Positions 1 to 5,249 of a DNA stretch of 6,788 nt are shown here, piece after piece. Made by a program: the position numbers and the translations under genes. Under the pieces are notes generated by a model, which saw only the letters and a program-made list of their open reading frames with translations, was not told the DNA's origin and did not search any database. The stretch is from Desulfuromonadaceae bacterium UBA5613 (GTDB lineage: Bacteria; Desulfobacterota; Desulfuromonadia; Desulfuromonadales; UBA2197): contig DIKR01000119.1 of the NCBI GenBank assembly GCA_002424625.1, positions 1 to 6,788 of the forward strand, written 5' to 3'. Within the stretch, counting starts at the first letter, position 1. Every line of letters starts with the position of its first letter.

Positions 1-389
1 CGATCGATGCCGGCGGTAACGTCTCGATGGTGTATGTCGATGGCACTCTCGTATATACAGGTCCGATGGCAAATATGTCATCCGGCACCATGATGTCAGG
101 TAACATTGTCACTCCACCGACAACGCCACCGGTTAGCGGCATAACCATAACTCCGAGTGTCGTCAAACTGCAGGTCAACGTCAACCAGCCGCCGCAGCAA
201 CAGTTTACCGCCAATATTCCTGTGACCTGGTCGCTGATAACCCTGAATGGCGGGAGCATTACTGCTGATGGACTTTACACCGGACCTACGACACAAGGGA
301 TGTTCCTGATTAAGGCGACCAGTATTGCTGATCCCACTCAATCAGCAACAGCCACCGTAATGATGGGAAGCGGCGGGATGATGATGTAG
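1..389 (+). CDS. C-terminal part of exported protein with bacterial Ig-like domain (5' end outside window)
   Basis: The reading frame is open from base 3 to a TAG at 387-389, giving 128 visible residues, with no sign that the gene starts inside the window. A proline/threonine-rich linker (TPPTTPPVSG) precedes a domain of about 75 residues with the layout of bacterial Ig-like (Big_2-type) domains: ITPSVV near its start, VTWSL, GGSITADGLYTGP in the middle, and a KATSIADPTQSATATV closing strand. Such domains form beta-sandwiches in surface or secreted proteins and often occur in tandem. The function of the missing N-terminal part cannot be told. Methionines cluster just before the linker (PMANMSSGTMMSG) and at the extreme C-terminus (VMMGSGGMMM), which is unusual. 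The Ig-like fold is fairly sure; the role is unknown. A strong terminator follows about 90 bases after the stop. Confidence 0.75.
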   Translation, partial: IDAGGNVSMVYVDGTLVYTGPMANMSSGTMMSGNIVTPPTTPPVSGITITPSVVKLQVNVNQPPQQQFTANIPVTWSLITLNGGSITADGLYTGPTTQGMFLIKATSIADPTQSATATVMMGSGGMMM

Positions 390-412
390 TTATATATTCC
401 TCGGCCACTCTT

Positions 413-438
413 GACGATGCTCATCCGCTCGCATCGTT
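413..438 (+). other. Small hairpin in the 3' untranslated region of the Ig-like gene
   Basis: ACGATGC at 414-420 is exactly complementary to GCATCGT at 431-437, with a 10-base loop and a possible extra G-T pair outside. No T-run follows, so it does not look like a terminator. It lies between the stop codon and the real terminator and might stabilise the 3' end of the mRNA. It could also be chance. Confidence 0.3.
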
Positions 439-481
439 CTGCCCCCTGATTATTGTGGAAGCCGGTTTCGTCTTGCAGCAT

Positions 482-521
482 AAAAGGGCCGGGTTGTCTC
501 CTGACATCCCGGCCCCTTTTT
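482..521 (+). terminator. Rho-independent terminator, probably bidirectional
   Basis: GGGCCGGG (486-493) pairs with CCCGGCCC (508-515). Inside it, after a T-T mismatch, TGTC (495-498) pairs with GACA (503-506) around a TCCT loop. A TTTTT run (517-521) and a further T6 run (525-530) follow on the plus strand. AAAA at 482-485 gives a T-run on the minus strand, so the same hairpin can stop the minus-strand DUF1540 gene arriving from the right. It sits between two convergent genes, as expected for a shared terminator. Confidence 0.88.
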
Positions 522-581
522 ATCTTTTTTCTCCGCCATCATGACGGCGGCTTCTGCTGCGAAGCACTTGTTAGCGGGTGT

Positions 582-875
582 TTAACGTTTGTGATAAGTG
601 AGGCAATCTACAGCATTGTTCTGCAATCCGATGGAGACTGATGAAGCGGAGCATTCGAAGTCCTGGTTGAATTTACAGTCGTCGGTCTTGCAAGCACCGA
701 CACCAGCAGTCGCGTCCTTGACACCACCATGCCGGGACGAGGTAAAGAAGGTGTCGCAGGCCGGGGGGCCGCCGGGATCGCCTACAGTAATTGCCAGGGC
801 ATGGCAGGAATCCTGACTGTTATAAGCGCATTTTTTGGCATTGCACATTTTGACCGGGGGCATAGAAACTTTCAT
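582..875 (-). CDS. Small protein with two DUF1540 cysteine repeats
   Basis: A 97-residue protein made of two copies of one cysteine module. Cysteines at 11, 16, 24 and 40 and again at 62, 67, 75 and 91 share the exact spacing C-x4-C-x7-C-x15-C. The surrounding residues (KKCAYNSQDSCHA, ACDTF; DDCKFNQDFECSA, DCLTY) match the DUF1540 family as I know it: short, cysteine-rich proteins of unknown function, suspected to bind metal. A linker of about 20 residues with Ser, Gly, Thr and Ala joins the repeats. No signal peptide or membrane segment is visible, so it is probably cytoplasmic. The frame stays open upstream to an ATG at 908, but the start at 875 is chosen because AAAGGAG (883-889) lies 7 bases before it. 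It sits 81 bases downstream of the intradiol dioxygenase gene on the same strand; a weak promoter in that gap suggests it can be expressed alone. Confidence 0.88.
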   Translation of the reverse strand: MKVSMPPVKMCNAKKCAYNSQDSCHALAITVGDPGGPPACDTFFTSSRHGGVKDATAGVGACKTDDCKFNQDFECSASSVSIGLQNNAVDCLTYHKR

Positions 876-882
876 TTTCCAT

Positions 883-889
883 CTCCTTT
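883..889 (-). promoter_or_regulatory. Ribosome binding site of the DUF1540 gene
   Basis: AAAGGAG on the minus strand, 7 bases before the ATG at 875. It lies inside the longer open frame that starts at 908, so it settles the start in favour of the internal ATG. Confidence 0.8.
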
Positions 890-914
890 CGCGACGCAGC
901 AGAGCCACGGAGAG

Positions 915-942
915 AATGTAGCACCTGCCGGACCATTTGCAA
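915..942 (-). promoter_or_regulatory. Possible promoter of the DUF1540 gene
   Basis: On the minus strand TTGCAA (937-942) is followed after 16 bases by TACATT (915-920), which is preceded by TG in the extended -10 position. Each hexamer matches 4 of 6 consensus bases. Predicted transcription would start near 908, leaving about 33 bases before the start codon. The match is weak; readthrough from the dioxygenase gene is the alternative. Confidence 0.3.
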
Positions 943-956
943 TCGACGGACTGCCA

Positions 957-1421
957 TCATGGTTTCGGAACCAGGATCAAATCGAAGATGGCCTCACCAC
1001 TACCGGCAAGGGGATAGTGCTGGGTGATCAGTTCCATGAAGCCGGGAGCGTTAACCAGCAGGTGGATGTGCGGCGGTCGACTGCCGTAGGGGGGAGGAAA
1101 GTGACTTTGCAGGTAATAGCGACCGTCCTGCCGGGAGAATAGGGTGGCCCGCCAACGATCATCGTAGCGACCGTCAGGTCCGGTCATCCAGATCTCGATC
1201 CTGGCCCCAGCGATCGGCGCGCAATCGACCGCGGATTTCACTTCACCAAAGAGCAGATAACCGTTGCCGATACTGTTGCGTTGCGGCGCACCGGCACGGT
1301 AAAAGGGTCCGTCCATTTCAACGGGAGTCGGCACGCAAAGAAATTCCTTGGCGTGAACGCTCGACACGATCAGTGTGGAGATCAGGAGGAGAGCGAAAAG
1401 AGGTAGACGCATGTTCTTCAT
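957..1421 (-). CDS. Exported intradiol ring-cleavage dioxygenase-like protein
   Basis: A 154-residue protein with an N-terminal signal peptide (charged MKNMR, hydrophobic stretch at 7-21, likely cleavage after the VHA at 22-24). The rest resembles the core of intradiol dioxygenases such as protocatechuate 3,4-dioxygenase, non-haem Fe(III) enzymes that open catechol rings between the two hydroxyls. TPVEMDGPFYR (32-42) is the family's N-terminal signature. The expected iron ligands are all present: Tyr86 in DGRYDD, Tyr112 in PPPYG, and His118 and His120 in RPPHIHL; Arg115 fits the conserved active-site arginine. The short Tyr-to-His spacing resembles the small extracellular members, and at about 130 mature residues it is smaller than classical catabolic enzymes (200 or more). 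The substrate is unknown and no catechol-pathway gene is adjacent. The start at 1421 is chosen because it opens the signal peptide; no Shine-Dalgarno is visible, and a -10 box ends 7 bases upstream. Confidence 0.85.
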   Translation of the reverse strand: MKNMRLPLFALLLISTLIVSSVHAKEFLCVPTPVEMDGPFYRAGAPQRNSIGNGYLLFGEVKSAVDCAPIAGARIEIWMTGPDGRYDDRWRATLFSRQDGRYYLQSHFPPPYGSRPPHIHLLVNAPGFMELITQHYPLAGSGEAIFDLILVPKP

Positions 1422-1428
1422 GGGTATG

Positions 1429-1457
1429 ATTATACCATCCTGGCGTGATAATGTGAG
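1429..1457 (-). promoter_or_regulatory. Extended -10 promoter of the dioxygenase gene
   Basis: The minus strand reads TGGTATAAT (1437 to 1429), a perfect TATAAT with an extended TG. Seventeen bases upstream is CTCACA (1457 to 1452), 4 of 6 matches to TTGACA. Only 7 bases separate the -10 box from the ATG at 1421, so the predicted transcript starts at or next to the start codon. Confidence 0.65.
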
Positions 1458-1467
1458 ACGTGGGACA
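1452..1467. promoter_or_regulatory. Candidate shared operator between divergent promoters
   Basis: TGTGAGACGTGGGACA has the symmetric frame TGT-N3-ACGT-N3-ACA. Its centre (1459.5) coincides within a base with the midpoint of the two divergent -10 boxes, and its ends form parts of both -35 elements. A dimeric regulator bound here could control both genes. The symmetry is partial and may only reflect the mirrored -35 sequences. Confidence 0.3.
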
Positions 1468-1489
1468 TCAGCAATTCGAATGGTATAAT
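1462..1489 (+). promoter_or_regulatory. Extended -10 promoter of the patatin-like gene
   Basis: TGGTATAAT at 1481-1489 is a perfect -10 box with extended TG. GGGACA (1462-1467) is a 4-of-6 match for a -35 box at 16-base spacing. Transcription would start near 1496, leaving about 27 bases before the ATG at 1523. Confidence 0.65.
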
Positions 1490-1509
1490 TCAAAGCATAA
1501 AAGCCGCTC

Positions 1510-1514
1510 GGGAG
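1510..1514 (+). promoter_or_regulatory. Ribosome binding site of the patatin-like gene
   Basis: GGGAG ends 8 bases before the ATG at 1523. It lies downstream of the predicted transcription start, whereas the in-frame ATG at 1460 lies upstream of the promoter, so the start at 1523 is the credible one. Confidence 0.75.
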
Positions 1515-1522
1515 TGACTGCA

Positions 1523-2668
1523 ATGAAACCGCCCAATCCGGAAAAGGAGAAGACCGCTCTGGTGCTGGCCGGCGGCGGCATCATGGGAGCTGCTTACGAG
1601 ATCGGCGCCTTGACTGCCCTCGATCGCCTCTTCACCAAGGATTTTTCCGTTCGTCACTTCGATATCTACGTCGGGGTCAGCGCCGGCTCGCTCATCGCCT
1701 CTCTGGTGGCAAGCGGCATCCCCCCGGCCCTCCTCTTTCGCGCCGTGAATGATGAACAGGGGGTCTTCAACTGGAACCGTTCCGACATTTACCGCGTCGA
1801 TTCCCGCGCTATCATCGCCTCCTGTTGGCAGGTGCTGCGCAACCTGCTGCAGATCTACCGCCACGGCCGGCACGAGGGCTGGAAGTTCTCCCTGCACGAA
1901 ATCATGTACATCCTTCAGGAGCAGTTCCCCGCCGGCCTCTTTTCTCTGGAGCCGCTACAGAATTACCTTGGTCAGGCCTTTTCGTCGGAAGGGGTCAAGG
2001 ACGATTTCAATGCCCTGACTCCCGAGCTCTACATCCCGGCTTATGACCTCGACCGCGGGCAACGCGTTGTCTTTGGCAGCGAAGGTTACCGGGACATGCA
2101 CATCTCCCAGGCAATCACCGCCTCCAGCGCCATCCCCTACTTCTTCCGCCCCTACCAGATCGGCAGCCAGCACTACATCGACGGTTCAACCGGCCAGGTC
2201 AGCCATCTCGACATCGCCATCGAGCGCGGCGCAAAGCTGATCGTCGTCGTCAACCCGCGGGTGCCGATCCACAACGACCCTGAACATATCTGCCTCCCCT
2301 CCCTTTCCTACGGCAAATGCTCCGGCGTCGCCGATCTCGGCATCGCTTTTGCCTGGGAACAGGCGATGCGAATCCAGACCAAGGAAAAGCTGGAGATGGC
2401 CCTTGATAGCTACCGCTACCGCCACCCCGAGGTCGATATCCTCCTGATCGAACCGGGGAGCGAAGAGGCCATGCTCTTTTTTCAGAGCCCGATGAATAAC
2501 GCGGCCCGCCAGCAAGTCATGAACTACGGCTACGACCTCACCCTCATCCAGTTGCACGATCGCCTTGCCGAGTTCGAGTCAATCCTCGGCCGCCACGGCA
2601 TCGCAGTCAGCACCGGTCATCTTGTCAGTGCCCCTCCGGCCGGGGCAGCCGGAAACCTACCTGACTAA
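1523..2668 (+). CDS. Patatin-like phospholipase family protein
   Basis: A 381-residue member of the patatin-like family: Ser-Asp dyad lipid acyl hydrolases, including bacterial RssA-type proteins. The oxyanion-hole glycines are in LAGGGIMGAAYEIG (15-28), the nucleophile is Ser53 in GVSAGS, and the catalytic Asp220 lies in YIDGSTG, where the usual Asp-Gly-Gly/Ala is Asp-Gly-Ser. ITASSAIPYFFRP (198-210) is the typical block before the Asp. A region of about 150 residues follows the catalytic domain; it includes an internal VDILLIEPGS strand and a C-terminal helix. No signal peptide is visible, so a cytosolic or inner-membrane-associated enzyme is likely. The substrate is unknown. The gene has its own promoter, diverges from the dioxygenase gene, and ends overlapping msrA tail to tail. 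The catalytic assignment rests on intact motifs. Confidence 0.93.
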   Translation: MKPPNPEKEKTALVLAGGGIMGAAYEIGALTALDRLFTKDFSVRHFDIYVGVSAGSLIASLVASGIPPALLFRAVNDEQGVFNWNRSDIYRVDSRAIIASCWQVLRNLLQIYRHGRHEGWKFSLHEIMYILQEQFPAGLFSLEPLQNYLGQAFSSEGVKDDFNALTPELYIPAYDLDRGQRVVFGSEGYRDMHISQAITASSAIPYFFRPYQIGSQHYIDGSTGQVSHLDIAIERGAKLIVVVNPRVPIHNDPEHICLPSLSYGKCSGVADLGIAFAWEQAMRIQTKEKLEMALDSYRYRHPEVDILLIEPGSEEAMLFFQSPMNNAARQQVMNYGYDLTLIQLHDRLAEFESILGRHGIAVSTGHLVSAPPAGAAGNLPD

Positions 2669-3273
2669 TAGGTCGCTTTCTCCCCCCAGAGCTCTTTTAA
2701 GCGTTTGTCACGACCGCAATTCCAACGATAAACTTTGTAGCGAACGGGATTCTTTTTATAGTAATCCTGATGGTAACTTTCCTCCCCTGTAATCGGATAA
2801 AAGGTCGATGCATTTAGAATCGGTGTCACGATTTTCTTGTCGGGAAATTTTCCGGCAACGGCCTTTTTACTTTCTTCGGCAATCACCCTTTCTGTTTCAT
2901 TGGCAACGAAAATTGCACTCAAATAACTCGGGCCTTTATCACAAAACTGTCCGCTGGCATCAAAGGGATCGATGTTGACCCAGAAATATGCCAGCAACTC
3001 TTTGTAACTCACCTTGTCGGGATCATAGGTGATTTCAACGGCTTCATAGTGTCCTGCATGGTTGCCGTTGTAAGTCGGATTTTTCAAGGTTCCGCCGGTA
3101 AATCCGGAGACCACATCGGTGACGCCGGCAAGTTTTTCAAAATCCGCCTCCATACACCAGAAACAGCCTCCCGCCAAAAGCGTCTTGGCAGCAAAGGCAT
3201 GAGAGGCTAAAAAGAGAAAGATGATTAACAGGAGCAGGATCCGTTTGTTTTTCATCAAACTACGGGTCTTCAT
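2665..3273 (-). CDS. msrA: Exported peptide-methionine (S)-S-oxide reductase MsrA
   Basis: A 202-residue enzyme that reduces methionine-S-sulfoxide in proteins back to methionine. The N-terminus (MKTRSLMKNKR, a long hydrophobic run at 12-24, ASHAFA) is a signal peptide with likely cleavage near 28-29, so it acts in the periplasm or at the envelope. The mature part begins at once with the catalytic block LLAGGCFWCME, with nucleophile Cys37 and Cys40. GHYEAVEITYDP (74-85) supplies the conserved Glu77, GQFCDKGPSYLSAIF (108-122) the substrate-pocket block, and YHQDYY (167-172) follows. Cys186 in YRWNCGRDKRL is a probable resolving cysteine. There is no fused or adjacent MsrB. The start at 3273 has GGAGGG 5 bases upstream; an in-frame ATG 18 bases further in lacks this. 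Base composition is visibly more A+T-rich than the flanking genes. It has its own promoter behind the terminator of the transporter gene, and its stop overlaps that of the patatin-like gene. Confidence 0.96.
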   Translation of the reverse strand: MKTRSLMKNKRILLLLIIFLFLASHAFAAKTLLAGGCFWCMEADFEKLAGVTDVVSGFTGGTLKNPTYNGNHAGHYEAVEITYDPDKVSYKELLAYFWVNIDPFDASGQFCDKGPSYLSAIFVANETERVIAEESKKAVAGKFPDKKIVTPILNASTFYPITGEESYHQDYYKKNPVRYKVYRWNCGRDKRLKELWGEKATY

Positions 3274-3278
3274 GGTGT

Positions 3279-3284
3279 CCCTCC
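3279..3284 (-). promoter_or_regulatory. Ribosome binding site of msrA
   Basis: GGAGGG on the minus strand, 5 bases before the ATG at 3273. It selects this start over the upstream in-frame ATG at 3354, which would lie before the predicted promoter. Confidence 0.75.
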
Positions 3285-3307
3285 GTCGGGGCAAGTAACC
3301 AAATAAA

Positions 3308-3335
3308 ACTTTAACAGAGATAGCGGGCACGTCAA
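3308..3335 (-). promoter_or_regulatory. Candidate msrA promoter
   Basis: On the minus strand TTGACG (3335 to 3330, 5 of 6) is followed after 16 bases by TAAAGT (3313 to 3308, 4 of 6). The start would fall near 3301, giving a leader of about 28 bases that contains the ribosome binding site. The -35 box is half of an inverted repeat, GTCAA (3331-3335) and TTGAC (3341-3345), which could be a regulator site or chance. Confidence 0.5.
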
Positions 3336-3376
3336 AATCCTTGACCGACGCCAAATGGCCCGAGGCCTATACCTTT

Positions 3377-3416
3377 AACGAAAAAGCCCAACCTTTTCAG
3401 GTCGGGCTTTTTCGTT
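3377..3416 (-). terminator. Rho-independent terminator of the Na/Pi cotransporter-like gene
   Basis: The 40-base element folds end to end. AACGAAAAAGCCC (3377-3389) is the exact reverse complement of 3404-3416. Read on the minus strand the stem continues through a G-U pair and ACCT/AGGT to a GAAA tetraloop, 18 pairs in all with a 4-base loop. The T-run lies within the 3' arm (GGGCTTTTTCGTT). It begins 6 bases after the stop codon of the transporter gene. Confidence 0.88.
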
Positions 3417-3422
3417 CAGAAA

Positions 3423-5105
3423 TCAGACGGCGGGGGGTTTGGAGAAGAGCGCCTCGTGCAGGTTGACGGTGTGGTTCTTGATCCGCCGCAGGGCAACCGC
3501 CATGTCGCTGAAGGTCAGGGCGGGCAGAGCACCGCAGGAACCTGCCTTCATCCGTTTGAGGTGGTTGTCGCGGATGGCGTCGGCAAGATCGTTGAGACGA
3601 TGCGCTTCGTCATAGATCTTGCGGCTACTGCTGACGTCTTCGTTCTTGAAGTCATTGCAGACCAGATTGAAGAAGGTAAAGACCTCATGATGGTAATCGA
3701 GGAGATCCTTCCAGGCTTCCTGACTGAAGTCGAGTTCGTGTTTGTCGAGACGCTTCATATACGAACAAAGTGAGGCGGCGTAATCGGCAATCGATTCGAG
3801 TTCATCGGCGGCCCGCACATAGCTGTAGGCACGATCTGACTGGCTATTACTGGCGTTACCCGACTGCATCAGGGTGACGACAAAGGTAGTGATTTCATGC
3901 TGCATGACATCCGTTTCGTCTTCGAGCGAAGTCACCTTGCGGTAGAAACGGTCGCGCCCCTTCAGGTCGCGCTGCAGATAACTGCCGGCGTGACGCAAGG
4001 CCTTGTGTACCCGGGTCTGCATCCGCTTGAGCTCTTCAAAGACCATGGAAATGCCCATGGAGACGGGAATGGTACCGGGCGCGCCGATATACTTGAACGC
4101 ACCCTTTACCGCCCCTTCTCGCTCTGGCACCATTTTGGTCACCAGCTTTGCCAATTGCCCAAGAAACGGGAGCATCACCAGGGTGGCCGTGACGTTGAAG
4201 AAGGTATGCCCCATGGCGATGTGGGCAGCGATATAAGGATGGCTTCCCTCGCTATCAGTAAAGCTGGAGATGCCGGGGACGAACTTTTCGATCATATCGA
4301 CGTAGGTCGAAAAGAAGGAAATAATGATGACGACTCCCAGAACGTTGAAGACCGTGTGGGCCATGGCGGCACGGCGAGAGGTAATGGTCCCGCCGATGGA
4401 GGCGAACTGGGCGGTGATGGTGGTGCCGATATTTTCGCCCATAACCAGGGCAATAGCAGTGTAGAGGGGGATAGCGCCGGTGGTCGCCAGGGCAATGGTG
4501 ATGCCAAGCATCGCCGAACTACTCTGGATAACCATGGTCATCAAACAGCCGATCACGACGCATCCGAGAATGCTCAGCAGGGTGCGGCCATCCAGAGTCA
4601 GCATCAGGTTCATGAAGCCTTCGTCCTTACGCAGGGGCTTGAAGGCATCGCTCATGATCTCAAGGCCGAAGAAGATCAGGCCGAGGGCGACCAGAATCTT
4701 GGCACTGGCCGAAATCGTATCATTTTTCGAAAAGAGCATCGGAAAGACGCCGAGAGCGATGAGCAGCAGACCGTATTTTCCGACCTGGATCGCCAAAATC
4801 CAGCCGGTGATGGTGGTGCCGATGTTGGCGCCGAGAATGACGCCAATCGCCTGGGTCAATTGCATCAACCCGGCGTTGGTCAACCCGACGACCATAACCG
4901 TAGTGATTGAGGAGGACTGAACAAAGCAGGTGACAAAAATGCCGACCAGGACAGCGAGGATCCGATTGGTCGTCATTGACGAGATCGCTTTGCGGATCAG
5001 TCCTCCCGAAAGCATCTGCAGGCTGTCGGAGAGGTACTTCATCCCGAGGATAAAGATCCCGAGTCCGCCAATGGCGGTATAGCCCATCTTGAATGGTTCG
5101 ATCAT
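3423..5105 (-). CDS. Na/Pi-cotransporter family protein with C-terminal PhoU-like domain
   Basis: A 560-residue inner-membrane protein of the bacterial Na/Pi cotransporter II-related family (NptA/YjbB type), thought to move phosphate with sodium. The membrane part (about 1-325) contains the family's inverted-type duplication: FVQSSSITTV with GANIGTT (62-98) and IQSSSAMLGI with GENIGTT (193-229). The paired QSSS motifs are the presumed substrate and sodium sites. Hydrophobic segments lie near 10-22, 48-62, 84-105, 110-124, 136-152, 176-194, 203-222, 250-267 and 291-318. Residues of about 350-555 are hydrophilic and helical, with the character of a PhoU domain, which in this family is believed to regulate transport. 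The domain order and length fit full-length members. The ATG at 5105 has only a weak AGGGTG upstream. A good minus-strand promoter lies at 5170-5198 and a terminator follows directly. The direction of phosphate movement cannot be told from sequence. Confidence 0.93.
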   Translation of the reverse strand: MIEPFKMGYTAIGGLGIFILGMKYLSDSLQMLSGGLIRKAISSMTTNRILAVLVGIFVTCFVQSSSITTVMVVGLTNAGLMQLTQAIGVILGANIGTTITGWILAIQVGKYGLLLIALGVFPMLFSKNDTISASAKILVALGLIFFGLEIMSDAFKPLRKDEGFMNLMLTLDGRTLLSILGCVVIGCLMTMVIQSSSAMLGITIALATTGAIPLYTAIALVMGENIGTTITAQFASIGGTITSRRAAMAHTVFNVLGVVIIISFFSTYVDMIEKFVPGISSFTDSEGSHPYIAAHIAMGHTFFNVTATLVMLPFLGQLAKLVTKMVPEREGAVKGAFKYIGAPGTIPVSMGISMVFEELKRMQTRVHKALRHAGSYLQRDLKGRDRFYRKVTSLEDETDVMQHEITTFVVTLMQSGNASNSQSDRAYSYVRAADELESIADYAASLCSYMKRLDKHELDFSQEAWKDLLDYHHEVFTFFNLVCNDFKNEDVSSSRKIYDEAHRLNDLADAIRDNHLKRMKAGSCGALPALTFSDMAVALRRIKNHTVNLHEALFSKPPAV

Positions 5106-5169
5106 TATTACACCCTTGAAAATTCTATTTAGTGATTATTTAAGACTGGAGGAGACCGATGCGGGTGGC

Positions 5170-5198
5170 AATCTAGACAGCTTTGGATTTGCTGTCAA
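5170..5198 (-). promoter_or_regulatory. Promoter of the Na/Pi cotransporter-like gene
   Basis: On the minus strand a perfect TTGACA (5198 to 5193) is followed after exactly 17 bases by TAGATT (5175 to 5170, 4 of 6). The start would fall near 5163, leaving about 57 bases before the ATG at 5105. This is the best -35 match I found in the window. Confidence 0.65.
5176..5196. repeat. Inverted repeat inside the cotransporter promoter
   Basis: GACAGC (5176-5181) and GCTGTC (5191-5196) are exact reverse complements separated by 9 bases. The repeat covers most of the -35 box and the whole spacer up to the -10 box, the usual place for a repressor site. Six bases per arm is short, so chance is possible. 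Confidence 0.4.
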
Positions 5199-5249
5199 GT
5201 ATAGAAGCAACCGACTTAAATGTAGCCTGACCTTGCTGCTTAAGCTAGA

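Noticed and set aside
533..550. Near-palindrome with arms CCGCC and GGCGG as a second terminator for the DUF1540 gene
   Set aside because: On the minus strand it is followed by an A-rich stretch and not a T-run, and a much better bidirectional terminator lies just beyond it.
729..1142. A 137-codon plus-strand open frame over the DUF1540 and dioxygenase genes
   Set aside because: Both minus-strand genes beneath it show conserved motifs, while this frame shows none and lacks a ribosome binding site.
1490..1897. Minus-strand open frame antisense to the start of the patatin-like gene
   Set aside because: It overlaps the oxyanion-hole and GVSAG coding region and the divergent promoter, and its translation resembles no protein I recognise.
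3897..4910. A 337-codon open frame on the plus strand opposite the transporter gene
   Set aside because: It lies wholly antisense to a clearly recognised membrane protein, its translation is rich in His, Asp, Gly and Gln with no domain pattern, and it has no start signals. It is a by-product of the transporter's codon use.
5176..5202. Possible Pho box upstream of the phosphate transporter
   Set aside because: A Pho box needs two direct CTGTCA-type repeats 11 bases apart. Here the two CTGTC elements are inverted, and neither has a direct partner at the right distance.
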